Assembly: GCA_044508835.1 (NCBI GenBank)
Contig: JBIQHD010000010.1
Location: 56,510 to 120,509, forward strand
Reading direction: 5' to 3'
From: JAKFDI01 sp044508835
GTDB taxonomy: Bacteria; Pseudomonadota; Gammaproteobacteria; Burkholderiales; Burkholderiaceae_C
DNA: 64,000 nt
How positions within the stretch are numbered: position 1 is the stretch's first letter; each line of letters starts with the position of its first letter. Positions 1-9,578 of this stretch are shown piece after piece. The notes under the pieces were generated by a model. The model searched no databases. It worked only from the letters and a program-made list of their open reading frames with translations, and was not told where the DNA came from. The position numbers and the translations under genes are program-made.

Positions 1-7
1 GCGGAGT

Positions 8-304
8 GCGGGCCGAGCGCCGGGCCGCCCCAAGCCGGCCCGCATCCCCTTGGGGGATCGACCGCGGTACGCCGCGGGCGAGGGGCTGGCATCAGCGGGC
101 CGAGCGCCGGGCCGCCCCAAGCCGGCCCGCATCCCCTTGGGGGATCGACNNNNNNNNNNNNNNNNNNNNNNNNNNNNNNNNNNNNNNNNNNNNNNNNNNN
201 NNNNNNNNNNNNNNNNNNNNNNNNNNNNNNNNNNNNNNNNNNNNNNNNNCGCGGGCGAGGGGCTGGCATCAGCGGGCCGAGCGCCGGGCCGCCCCAAGCC
301 GGCC
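8..304. repeat. 87-bp tandem repeat array, interrupted by the assembly gap
   Basis: The same 87-bp unit begins at 8 and 95 (GCGGGCCGAGCGCCGGGCCG...), and a further partial copy resumes after the gap, with its unit start at 272 and similarity ending at about 304. The unit carries short palindromes (CCCCTTGGGGG, CCGCGGTACGCCGCGG). Its last bases, CGAGGGGCTGGCAT, resemble the sequence just before the kinase start (CGAGGGGCTCACATG), so the array may have grown from the ribosome-binding region of that gene. Confidence 0.9.
150..249. other. assembly gap (100 N)
   Basis: Exactly 100 N. The repeat phase on the two sides means the true missing length should be 10 + 87n bases, so 97 bp (one extra copy) is the multiple closest to 100. 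The response regulator that would normally precede the kinase must lie left of this array, outside the window. Confidence 0.98.
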
Positions 305-315
305 GAGGGGCTCAC

Positions 316-1641
316 ATGAACACGCTGACGCTGCGGATCTATCTCAGCATCGTCGCGGTGCTGCTGCTGTTCGCCTCCGGCGCGGGCTGGCTGTTCCAGC
401 GCGAGATGGCGCAGGAGCGCAGCCGCGTGCAGTCGGCGATCGACGAGCGCACCGAGGCCTGGGGCGACCTGATCCAGCGCTCGCTGCCCGGCGCGGACGC
501 GCCGCGCGACGAGCAGGCCGTCGCCCTGGCCGACTGGTCGCAGCGGCTGCGCATGCCGATGGCGCTCGACGCGGCCGACGGCACGCGCATCGGCGCGTCC
601 GAGTCCTTCGAGCCGGGCCTCGCCGAGGGGCGCCGGCGCAGCGTCGCCGTGCCGCTCGACGACGGCCGCACGCTGTGGATGCTGCGCCGCGGGCCGCCGC
701 GCGAGCCCGGCGAGGCGCGCGGCCCGCGGCGCGGCCCGCCGCCGCCGGTGCTGTCGCTGATGCCGCACGGTATGCAGACCGGCGCCGGCCTGGTGGCGGT
801 GCTGGTGCTGCTGTTCGTCGCCGTGGCGGCCGGCGCCTGGCCGGTGGCGCGCGGCCTGACGCGCCGCCTGAAGGCGCTGCAGCAGGGCGTGGAGGCCTTC
901 GGCGCCGGGCGGCTCGACCACCGCGTGGCGGTGTCCGGCCGCGACGAGGTCGCCGCGGTGGCGGCGAGCTTCAACCAGGCGGCGGCGCGCGTCGAGGCGC
1001 TGGTGCGCTCGCACCAGTCGCTGCTCGCCAACGCCAGCCACGAGCTGCGCTCGCCGCTCGCGCGCATGAAGATGGCCGTCTCCATGCTGGACGACGCCCC
1101 GCCCGCACAGCGCGAGCGGCTGCGCCGCGAGATCGACGCCAACGTGGCCGAGCTCGATGCGCTGGTCGAGGAGGTGCTGCTCGCCAGCCGGCTCGACGCG
1201 CAGCAGTCGCTCGACCAGCACGAGCGCGTCGACCTGCTCGGCCTCGCCGCCGAGGAGGCGGCGCGCGTGAACGCGCAGGCCGACGGCGTGGCGCTGTCCG
1301 TCACCGGCGACGAGCGGTTGCTGCGCCGCGCCCTGCGCAACCTGCTGGAGAACGCGCGCCGCTACGGCGGCGACGACGTGACGGCGCAGATCGAGCGCCG
1401 CGGCGGCGACGCGCTCGTGCGCGTGTGCGACCGCGGCCCCGGCGTGCCCGAGGCGCAGCGCGAGCGCATCTTCGAGCCCTTCTACCGCATGCCCGGCCAT
1501 GCCGAGACGGCCGGCGGCGTGGGCCTGGGCCTGAGCCTGGTGCGCCAGATCGCCGAGCGCCACGGCGGCAGCGTGCGCTGCCTGCCGCGCGAGGGCGGCG
1601 GCACCTGCTTCGAGCTGCGCTTCCCGGCCGCCGGCGCCTGA
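316..1641 (+). CDS. two-component sensor histidine kinase
   Basis: A 441-residue inner-membrane sensor kinase that should autophosphorylate on a conserved His and pass the phosphate to an OmpR-type partner encoded left of the window. It has a first membrane helix at about residues 8-27, a periplasmic region of about 130 residues and a second helix at about 158-178. A HAMP segment follows, then the HisKA motif ASHELRSPL with His242. The ATPase domain has an N box (LRNLLENARRYG, near 341), a G1 box (DRGPGV) and a G2 box (GVGLGLSLV). Just before the second helix is an unusual Pro/Arg-rich stretch (RRGPPREPGEARGPRRGPP). The start is preceded by GAGGGG at a good spacing. The signal sensed is not evident. 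The gene ends one base before the convergent MATE gene. Confidence 0.9.
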   Translation: MNTLTLRIYLSIVAVLLLFASGAGWLFQREMAQERSRVQSAIDERTEAWGDLIQRSLPGADAPRDEQAVALADWSQRLRMPMALDAADGTRIGASESFEPGLAEGRRRSVAVPLDDGRTLWMLRRGPPREPGEARGPRRGPPPPVLSLMPHGMQTGAGLVAVLVLLFVAVAAGAWPVARGLTRRLKALQQGVEAFGAGRLDHRVAVSGRDEVAAVAASFNQAAARVEALVRSHQSLLANASHELRSPLARMKMAVSMLDDAPPAQRERLRREIDANVAELDALVEEVLLASRLDAQQSLDQHERVDLLGLAAEEAARVNAQADGVALSVTGDERLLRRALRNLLENARRYGGDDVTAQIERRGGDALVRVCDRGPGVPEAQRERIFEPFYRMPGHAETAGGVGLGLSLVRQIAERHGGSVRCLPREGGGTCFELRFPAAGA

Positions 1642-1642
1642 C

Positions 1643-3043
1643 TCAGCGCGGCGCGGCGCCGGCGCGGCCCTGCATGCGCAGCATCCAGAGCAGGAAGCCG
1701 CCGAGGGCGACGGCGGCCACGGTGAGCCCGGCCGTCGCCGCCGACCAGAACCCGCGCGCGCCCTGCAGGCCCGGCGGCGCGATGCCCAGGGTGTCGAACG
1801 CCACCACGTAGCCGCCGCCGAGCCCCACGCCCCAGACGGCGAGCGCGTAGATGACCATCGGCACGACCGCGATGCGGTAGGCGCGCAGCACGAAGGCCGC
1901 CATGGTCTGCGCCGCGTCGGCCACGTGGAACAGCATCACCCAGCCGAGCAGCGGCAGGGCCGCGGCGATGATCACCGCGTCGTGGGTGTAGGCGTGCAGC
2001 AGCGGCTCGCGCAGCAGGTACACGAGCGCGCCCATGGCCGAGGCGATCAGCACGCCGATCTGCAGCCCGTGCCAGCCGATGCGCCGCGCCGCCTGGGCCT
2101 CGCCGGCGCCCACGCGCTGCGCCACCAGGGTGGCGGTGGCGTTGGCGATGGCCATCGGCATCATGTACATGAGCGACACCATGTTCACCGCGATCTGGTG
2201 CCCGGCCACCGGCGTGGCGCCCAGGCGCGAGATGAAGAAGGCCATGAAGGTGAAGCCGCTGACCTCGATGCCGATCGACAGCCCCATCGGGATGCCCAGG
2301 CGCAGCAGCTCGGCCAGGCTCTTGCGGTGCGGCCGCGCGAGGCCGCCCTCGTGCAGCCCGAAGCGGCGGTAGAAGCCGTCGCGGCGCAGCACCTCCCACG
2401 CCACGAAGAGCTGCAGCGCCATGACGATGGCGGTGGCGATGCCGCAGCCGGGCGCGCCGAAGGCCGGGATCGACAGCGTGCCCAGCGGCGTGGGCAGCGC
2501 CAGGCCGAACACCAGCAGCGCGTTCAGCGGCACCTTGGCGGCGAGCGCGCCCAGCTGCAGCGCCATCACGACGCGCGGGCGCGACACCGCCACGTTGAAG
2601 CCGCGGAACGCGGTGAAGAGCAGGGCCGACGGCAGCGCGAACGCCAGCGCGCCGAGGTAGCCGCGCACCTTGGCCTCGACCGCGGGCGGGGCCTGCGCGA
2701 TGGCGAGAAAGGGATCGGGAAAGGCCAGCAGCGCGCAGCCGACCACCGACAGCCCGAGCGCCAGCCAGACCGCCTGGTGCAGCTGCCGCCCGGCCTCGTG
2801 CAGCCGGCCGGCGCCGAACACCTGGCCGGTGATCGGCCCGATGGCCAGCACCACGCCCATCAGGCCGACGAACACGGTGATGTAGGCCGAGCCGCCGATG
2901 GCCAGCGCCGCCAGGTCGATCGCGTCGTAGCGCGCCGCCATCACCGTGTCGACGGTGCTGAAGGCCAGCACCGACACCTGCCCGACGAACACCGGCCAGG
3001 CGAGCGGGGCGATGGCGCGGGCGCTGTGAAGGCGCGTGCTCAC
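1643..3043 (-). CDS. MATE family multidrug efflux transporter
   Basis: A 466-residue, about 12-helix inner-membrane protein of the MATE (NorM/DinF) family, which exports cationic drugs in exchange for Na+ or H+. The N-terminal half begins IAPLAWPVFVGQVSVLAFSTVD and contains the family-typical GPITGQVFGAGR region. The length fits the family. The start is taken as GTG at 3043-3041, because it overlaps the stop of the upstream DUF1289 gene (GTGA) and the protein then begins VSTRLHSARAIAPLAW, as MATE proteins do. A longer reading into the upstream region would overlap that gene. The overlap implies translational coupling. The substrate is unknown. Confidence 0.9.
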   Translation of the reverse strand: MSTRLHSARAIAPLAWPVFVGQVSVLAFSTVDTVMAARYDAIDLAALAIGGSAYITVFVGLMGVVLAIGPITGQVFGAGRLHEAGRQLHQAVWLALGLSVVGCALLAFPDPFLAIAQAPPAVEAKVRGYLGALAFALPSALLFTAFRGFNVAVSRPRVVMALQLGALAAKVPLNALLVFGLALPTPLGTLSIPAFGAPGCGIATAIVMALQLFVAWEVLRRDGFYRRFGLHEGGLARPHRKSLAELLRLGIPMGLSIGIEVSGFTFMAFFISRLGATPVAGHQIAVNMVSLMYMMPMAIANATATLVAQRVGAGEAQAARRIGWHGLQIGVLIASAMGALVYLLREPLLHAYTHDAVIIAAALPLLGWVMLFHVADAAQTMAAFVLRAYRIAVVPMVIYALAVWGVGLGGGYVVAFDTLGIAPPGLQGARGFWSAATAGLTVAAVALGGFLLWMLRMQGRAGAAPR

Positions 3044-3531
3044 GGGCGGCTCGCGCCCGCGGCGCCGGGGTCGCGGGGCGCGCCGCCGCTGTCGCTGTCG
3101 CCGTCGCCGTCGTCGCCGGCGGCCCGGCCCTGGAGCGCCCGCTCGGCATAGCGGTTGAAGCGCCAGGCCGTGCCCTCCTGCGTGATGCGCCGCCAGGTGG
3201 CGCGCTTCTCGCCGGGGGTCATCACGGGCCAGTTCTGCACCTCGTCGAAGGTGCGCCCGCAGCCCTTGCAGACGTCGTCGCCCTGGCTGGTGGAGCAGAT
3301 GGCGATGCACGGCGCGTCCGGCGTGGTGGCGTACCAGGCGAGCCAGGCGTCGCGGGCGCGCCCGGGCAGGGTGTCCTCGTCGCACAGCGGCTCGCGGTAA
3401 TAGACCATCAGCGCGTACACCTCGGCCAGCGCGCGCACCTCGGCGCAGGCGGTGATGCCGTCGGGCGAGGGCGCGCGCTCGCGCCACCAGTTGATGGCGG
3501 CCTCGATGTCGGTGATGTGCAGCGCGGCCAT
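3040..3531 (-). CDS. DUF3717-DUF1289 fusion protein
   Basis: A 163-residue cytoplasmic protein. Residues 1-45 (ITDIEAAINWWRER...LAEVYALMVYY) look like DUF3717. Residues 70-125 are a DUF1289 domain with a four-cysteine set (C75, C79, C88, C91: PCIAIC, VCKGCGRTFDEVQNW) likely to bind zinc or an Fe-S cluster. The C-terminal 25 residues are Asp/Ser/Gly-rich and probably disordered. No function is established for either family. It is first in a two-gene operon with the MATE exporter (4-base overlap). A weak -10-like TATGCT lies 9 nt before the ATG. DUF1289 proteins are common as separate small genes, so the fusion and the pairing with an exporter are notable. Confidence 0.85.
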   Translation of the reverse strand: MAALHITDIEAAINWWRERAPSPDGITACAEVRALAEVYALMVYYREPLCDEDTLPGRARDAWLAWYATTPDAPCIAICSTSQGDDVCKGCGRTFDEVQNWPVMTPGEKRATWRRITQEGTAWRFNRYAERALQGRAAGDDGDGDSDSGGAPRDPGAAGASRP

Positions 3532-3633
3532 GGGGGCGGGAGCATATCGGCAAACCCGAAGGCCTTCGCGGCCTGCGGCGAAGCGCGCCGCGCTCGCCGG
3601 TTTGGGCAGAATCGGCCGGCTCCCTCCTGCCCG

Positions 3634-5061
3634 ATGCCCACCCTCTCACGCGCTTCATTCCGGCAGTTGCTGGCCGTGGCCTTCCTGCTGATCGCCGCGC
3701 TGCTGGCGGCGGTGTCGCTGCGCGGCCTGTTCACGCTCGACCGGCTGCTGTCGCAGAGCCGCCAGGCCGCGGCGCTGGCGGTGAAGGCGAGCGGCGACGC
3801 CCAGCAGCTGGCCGAGCGCAGCGTGGCGATGGAGCGCGCCGCGCGCCAGTACGTGGTGCTCGACGACCCGGTGCTGCGCGAGCGCTTCGCGGCGGCGGCG
3901 CGCGAGGCCGAGGCCGTGCTGTCGCGGCTCAAGAACGACCTGGAGGTGCGCGAGAGCGCCGCCGCGTGGGAGCAGCGCCTGTCCACCATCCGTGCGCTGC
4001 TGCCCGGCCCGCGCAGCACGGCGGCGGCGCGCGACCAGGCGATGAGCGCCGAGTTCCGCGAGCTCACCGCCGTCAATGCCGACATCGCCGCGCAGGTGCG
4101 CCTGGCCGCCGACAAGCGCAACCAGGCCCTGCAGGCGGCGCAGGAGGCGGCGCGCAGCGCCCTCGGGCGGCAGGTGCTGGGCGCGATCGTGCTGGCGGTG
4201 GTGCTGGCGCTGGCCTTCGGCGTCTGGCTCGCGCGCCCGCTGCAGCGGCTGGAGGCGGCCATCGTCGGCCTGGGCGAGAACCGGCTCGACCAGCCGATCG
4301 AGATCCGCGGCCCGGCCGACGTGCGCGCGCTCGGCGTGCGCCTGGACTGGCTGCGCCTGCGGCTGGCGGAGCTCGATGCCGACAAGGCCCGCTTCCTGCG
4401 GCACGTGTCGCACGAGCTCAAGACCCCGCTGGCGGCGCTGCGCGAGGGCGTCGCGCTGCTGGAGGAGGGCGTGACCGGCGTGCTCAGCGACAACCAGCGC
4501 GAGGTCGCCGGCATCCTGCGCCAGAACACGGTGACGCTGCAGCGCCAGATCGAGGACCTGCTGCGCTTCAACGCCGCCGCCTTCGAGGCGCGGCACCTCA
4601 CGCGGCGCAAGACCGAGCTCGCGGCGCTGATGGGCGACCTGGTCGAGGCGCAGCAGCTGCAGCTGCAGGCGCGGCGGCTGCGCGTGAACCTGCGCGGCGG
4701 CCCGCTGTGGATGGAGGTCGACCCCGACAAGCTGTCCACCGCCTTGGGCAACCTGCTGTCGAACGCGATACGCTTCAGCCCCGTCGGCTCGGCGATCGAG
4801 GTCTCGCTCGCGCGCGGCGACGGCAGCGCGAGCATCGAGATCCGCGACGCGGGCCCGGGAGTTGCCGAGGCAGACCGCGCCCGCGTGTTCGAACCGTTCT
4901 TCCGCGGCGAGCGCCAGCCGGCCGACGCCGCCCGCGGCACCGGCATCGGCCTGTCGATCGTGAGCGAATACGTCGCCGCGCACGGTGGCCGCATCGACCT
5001 GTTGCCGGACGGCCCCGGCGCGTGTTTCCGCATCCAACTGCCCTATGTCACCCCACATTGA
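3634..5061 (+). CDS. glrK: GlrK/QseE-type sensor histidine kinase
   Basis: A 475-residue membrane sensor kinase. It has an N-terminal helix (about 8-28), a periplasmic four-helix-like sensor region, a second helix (about 184-204) and a HAMP linker. HisKA follows, with HVSHELKTPLAAL (His260), then an ATPase domain with LGNLLSNAIRFSP, DAGPGV and GTGIGLSIV. Length and layout match GlrK/QseE. The identity rests mainly on the gene order kinase - lipoprotein - sigma54 response regulator, which is diagnostic of the glrK-qseG-glrR operon of proteobacteria. The ATG at 3634 is chosen because it starts directly before the hydrophobic helix. It is divergent from the DUF1289 gene across a 102-bp gap, and its end overlaps the lipoprotein gene by 17 bp. 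Confidence 0.88.
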   Translation: MPTLSRASFRQLLAVAFLLIAALLAAVSLRGLFTLDRLLSQSRQAAALAVKASGDAQQLAERSVAMERAARQYVVLDDPVLRERFAAAAREAEAVLSRLKNDLEVRESAAAWEQRLSTIRALLPGPRSTAAARDQAMSAEFRELTAVNADIAAQVRLAADKRNQALQAAQEAARSALGRQVLGAIVLAVVLALAFGVWLARPLQRLEAAIVGLGENRLDQPIEIRGPADVRALGVRLDWLRLRLAELDADKARFLRHVSHELKTPLAALREGVALLEEGVTGVLSDNQREVAGILRQNTVTLQRQIEDLLRFNAAAFEARHLTRRKTELAALMGDLVEAQQLQLQARRLRVNLRGGPLWMEVDPDKLSTALGNLLSNAIRFSPVGSAIEVSLARGDGSASIEIRDAGPGVAEADRARVFEPFFRGERQPADAARGTGIGLSIVSEYVAAHGGRIDLLPDGPGACFRIQLPYVTPH

Positions 5062-5682
5062 CCCCCGCCGGCTCGGCGCCCTGGCCGCCATGGCGGCCCT
5101 GGCCCTCGGGGCCTGCGCACCGATGCCGCCGCCTGCGCCGCCGGCACCGGCGCCGCTGCCGCCGCCGGCCGAGACGCAGGTGCCGGTGTGCCGGGTGCCC
5201 TCCGTGCCCGCGCCGGCCTGCGCGCCCACGCCGCCGCCGCCGCCCGATCCGGTCGACATGGCCACGCGCCACGTGCTGAACTACCAGGAGCGGCTGCGCA
5301 CCCTGCCGCAGCAGGAGATCGCGCGCGAGCTGGCGCGCATCGGCGACCCGGCGGGCAACCCCGCGGCCACGCTCGAGCTGGCGCTGCTCATCGGCCAGAC
5401 GCGCAACCCGGCCGACACCGTGCGCGCGCTCGGCCTGCTCGACGGCGTGTTGCGCTCCACCTCGCCGGAAGTGACGCCGTGGCAGCCCATCGCCCGCGTG
5501 CTGGCGGTGCGCTATGCCGAGCAGCGCCGCGCCGAAGACCTGCTCGACAAGCAGAGGAACGAAACGCGCGACGCGAACCGGCGCATCGAGCAGCTCAATT
5601 CGCAGCTCGAGGCCCTGAAGGCCATCGAGCGCAGCCTGACCAACCGGCCGGCGGGCGCGTCGGCGCCGCAGGCGAGGCCGCG

Positions 5683-5686
<4 letters not shown>
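5045..5686 (+). CDS. qseG: QseG-like outer-membrane lipoprotein
   Basis: A 213-residue predicted lipoprotein. The signal peptide ends in a lipobox (LALGAC, acylated Cys24), followed by a Pro-rich linker with several PPP runs and extra cysteines (CRVP, PACAP), then a helical domain. The last 50 residues are charged and coiled-coil-like (EDLLDKQRNETRDANRRIEQ). In enterobacteria QseG is an outer-membrane lipoprotein that activates the partner kinase, and position and architecture point to the same role here. Sequence conservation in this family is low, so the name rests on context. The ATG at 5045 overlaps glrK, and the stop overlaps the next start (ATGA). Confidence 0.75.
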
Positions 5687-7071
<1,385 letters not shown>

Positions 7072-7125
7072 CGACTTTCGGGTTTCCCCTCTCGTCAGGC
7101 ACTTGGACGGAACTGCCCGAAATGC

Positions 7126-7143
7126 TGTCGCCGAACGGCGACG
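7126..7143 (+). promoter_or_regulatory. putative proximal GlrR upstream activating site
   Basis: TGTC-N10-GACG, with a near-perfect palindrome GTCGCCG-AA-CGGCGAC, 67 bp downstream of the first site and about 80 bp upstream of the -24 element. A weaker third copy (CGTC-N10-GATT) lies at 7183-7200. Confidence 0.65.
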
Positions 7144-7218
7144 CTTTTCGGGCCCCGAGCGCGTGAACCAGCGCACCGAAAACGTCGCAAGCCGTTGATT
7201 TTTAAGGCATAGATCCCA

Positions 7219-7235
7219 TTGGCACGTGGGTTGCA
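7219..7235 (+). promoter_or_regulatory. sigma54 (-24/-12) promoter of opgH
   Basis: TTGGCACGTGGGTTGCA matches the sigma54 consensus TGGCACG-N4-TTGCA. The invariant GG (7221-7222) and GC (7233-7234) are separated by 10 bp, as required. The predicted transcript starts near 7246, about 44 nt before the opgH ATG. Confidence 0.85.
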
Positions 7236-7289
7236 GTAGGTGGGTGTCGGCGGCTGTCCGCCTCGCTTTCAAGCCCACACGCAGTACCC

Positions 7290-9512
7290 ATGGATCACTC
7301 CGAAATCATTCGACTCACCCGCGACGCGGAGGCCGGCGCCTTCGCCCCCGACACCGGCCGCGGCCGCCTGCCGGCCGAGGGCGCCAGCGCGCCGCCGGTG
7401 CACCGCGGTTCGATGGTGCCCGTGCCCTGGCGCGGCTTCGTGCAAGGCACGAAGGACGCGCTGGCCGGCCTGTTCGACGCCGCGCCGCGCCCGTCGGCGC
7501 CCGCCGCGCGCGAGGCGTGGGAGGAGGCGTCGATCCGCCGCCGCCGCACGCTGCTGGCGCTGATCGGCCTGTCCGCGCTGGCCGCGGCCACGCTGCTGGT
7601 CTACGCGCAGCCGGCGCTGGCCGGCACGCCCCTGCGTGTGCTGCAGGTCGGCCTGTTCGCGCTGCTGTTCGCCTGGGTGTCGGCGGGCTTCTTCACCGCG
7701 ATGATGGGCTTCGTCGTGCAACTGCGCGGCGATCGCTTCGGGCTGTCGCGCCATTCGGTGTCGGCCGCGCAGCCGATCGACGAGGGCGCGCGCACGGCGA
7801 TCATCATGCCGATCTGCAACGAGCACGTGTCCACCGTCGTGGCCGGCCTGCGCGCCACCTGCGAATCGCTGGCCGCCACCGACGCGGCCCGGCTGTTCGA
7901 CGTGTACCTGCTGTCGGACACCAGCGACCCCGACCTGCGCGCCGCCGAGCTCGCCGCGTGGAGCGAGCTGCGCGCCACGCTGGGCGGCGACGCGCGCATC
8001 TACTACCGCTGGCGCCAGCGCCGCACCAAGCGCAAGTCGGGCAACGTGGCCGACTTCTGCCGCCGCTGGGGCCGCAACTACCGCTACATGGTGGTGCTCG
8101 ACGCCGACAGCGTGATGAGCGGCGACTGCCTGACCACCCTGGTGCGGCTGATGGAAGCCCACCCGAAGGCCGGCATCATCCAGACCGCGCCGCAGGCCGC
8201 CGGCGGCTCGACCCTGCATGCGCGGGCGCAGCAGTTCGCCGGCCGCGTCGGCGGGCGCCTGTTCACCGCCGGCATGCAGTACTGGCAGCTCGGCGAATCG
8301 CACTACTGGGGCCACAACGCCATCATCCGCGTCGAGCCCTTCATGAAGCACTGCGCGCTGGCGCCGCTGTCCGGCCGGGGCGGCCTGTCGGGCGAGATCC
8401 TGTCGCACGACTTCGTCGAGGCCGCGCTGATGCGCCGCGCCGGCTATCAAGTGTGGCTGGTGCACGACCTGCAGGGCAGCTACGAGCAGCAGCCGCCCAA
8501 CCTGCTGGAGGAACTGCAGCGCGACCGCCGCTGGTGCCAGGGCAACCTGCAGAACGCGCGCCTCGTGGCCGAACCCGGCCTGCACGGCGTGCACCGCGCC
8601 ATGCTGATCACCGGCGCCATGTCGTACCTGTCGGCGCCGCTGTGGCTGGGCTTCGTGCTGCTGGGCGCGGTGACCTGGCTGGTCGGCGGCAACGCGCTCT
8701 TCGGCGAGCAGGGCGTGCCGGCCGCGGTCATCGCCCTGTGGGCGGCGACCGTGACCATGCTCGGCCTGCCGCGCGTGCTGGGCGTCGCGACCATCGTGCT
8801 CAAGAAGGAGCAGCGCCACTACGGCGGCACCGCCAAGCTGCTGCAGGGCGCCCTGCTCGAAGGCGGCCTCTCGGTGCTGCAGGCGCCGGTGCGCATGGTG
8901 GCGCACACCCTCTTCGTGCTGGTGGCGCTCACCGGCCTGAAGCTCGACTGGAAGTCGCCCCCGCGCGAAGCCGAGGCCGTGGCCTGGGCCGATGCCGCCC
9001 GGCGCTTCGGCCCCGCCAGCGGCGTGGTGCTGTGCCTGATGGCGGTGGTGCTCGCGGTCGACCCGAGCGCCGCGGTGTGGATGTCGCCCATCGCCCTGCC
9101 GCTGCTGCTGGCCGTGCCGATGGCCGTGTTCACGAGCGACACCCGCTTCGGCGAGCGCCTGCGCGGCGCCAGCGTGCTGGCCACGCCCGAGGAAACCTGG
9201 ACGCCCGCCGTGCTGCGCCGCGCCTGGGCCTACGCCAGCCAGTCGGCGCCGGCGCGGCGCTGGCACCAGGCGGTGTCCGACCCGTGGCTCTTCAACGTCG
9301 TGCGTGCCGCCATGGGCCCCCGCAACACCGTGCGCGGCCTGCGCGGCCGCGCCAGCGGCCAGCTGGTGCAGCGCATGCTCGCCGCCGGCGCCAGGGTGAC
9401 GCCGGCCGACCGCATGCGGGTGCTGAGCGAGCCGCAGACGATCTCGCGGCTGCAGGCGGAACTGGCGGCCAAGGGCAGCTTCGTCGACAGCCTGGGCCGG
9501 GTGCTGGCCTGA
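7290..9512 (+). CDS. opgH: glucans biosynthesis glucosyltransferase H (OpgH/MdoH)
   Basis: A 740-residue inner-membrane family-2 glucosyltransferase that builds the beta-1,2-glucan backbone of osmoregulated periplasmic glucans from UDP-glucose and feeds it across the membrane. Two helices lie at about 85-130. A cytoplasmic GT2 domain (about 165-440) follows, with the UDP-sugar motif VLDADS, an SHDFVEAALMRRAGY segment in the acceptor-motif position and the processive signature RDRRWCQGN. Several membrane helices occupy the C-terminal third. It is shorter than E. coli MdoH (847 residues), mostly at the termini. The usual periplasmic partner gene opgG is not adjacent. The upstream sigma54 promoter and GlrR-like sites suggest control by the neighbouring two-component system. 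The galU gene at 33 kb makes the UDP-glucose substrate. Confidence 0.93.
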   Translation: MDHSEIIRLTRDAEAGAFAPDTGRGRLPAEGASAPPVHRGSMVPVPWRGFVQGTKDALAGLFDAAPRPSAPAAREAWEEASIRRRRTLLALIGLSALAAATLLVYAQPALAGTPLRVLQVGLFALLFAWVSAGFFTAMMGFVVQLRGDRFGLSRHSVSAAQPIDEGARTAIIMPICNEHVSTVVAGLRATCESLAATDAARLFDVYLLSDTSDPDLRAAELAAWSELRATLGGDARIYYRWRQRRTKRKSGNVADFCRRWGRNYRYMVVLDADSVMSGDCLTTLVRLMEAHPKAGIIQTAPQAAGGSTLHARAQQFAGRVGGRLFTAGMQYWQLGESHYWGHNAIIRVEPFMKHCALAPLSGRGGLSGEILSHDFVEAALMRRAGYQVWLVHDLQGSYEQQPPNLLEELQRDRRWCQGNLQNARLVAEPGLHGVHRAMLITGAMSYLSAPLWLGFVLLGAVTWLVGGNALFGEQGVPAAVIALWAATVTMLGLPRVLGVATIVLKKEQRHYGGTAKLLQGALLEGGLSVLQAPVRMVAHTLFVLVALTGLKLDWKSPPREAEAVAWADAARRFGPASGVVLCLMAVVLAVDPSAAVWMSPIALPLLLAVPMAVFTSDTRFGERLRGASVLATPEETWTPAVLRRAWAYASQSAPARRWHQAVSDPWLFNVVRAAMGPRNTVRGLRGRASGQLVQRMLAAGARVTPADRMRVLSEPQTISRLQAELAAKGSFVDSLGRVLA

Positions 9513-9534
9513 ATCGCCGCGCCCGCAAAGCAGC

Positions 9535-9560
9535 GGGGCCGCAACCGCGGCCCCGTCTTG
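9535..9560 (+). terminator. intrinsic terminator of opgH
   Basis: Perfect 8-bp stem GGGGCCGC-AACC-GCGGCCCC followed by the T-rich GTCTTGCGTT. It lies between the convergent opgH and trpS and may serve both directions. Confidence 0.7.
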
Positions 9561-9578
9561 CGTTCCGCGGTGCGCGGT

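Noticed and set aside
7183..7200. Third GlrR site CGTC-N10-GATT
   Set aside because: Both half-sites are degenerate and it lies only about 20 bp from the -24 element. It is mentioned with the other sites but not called.
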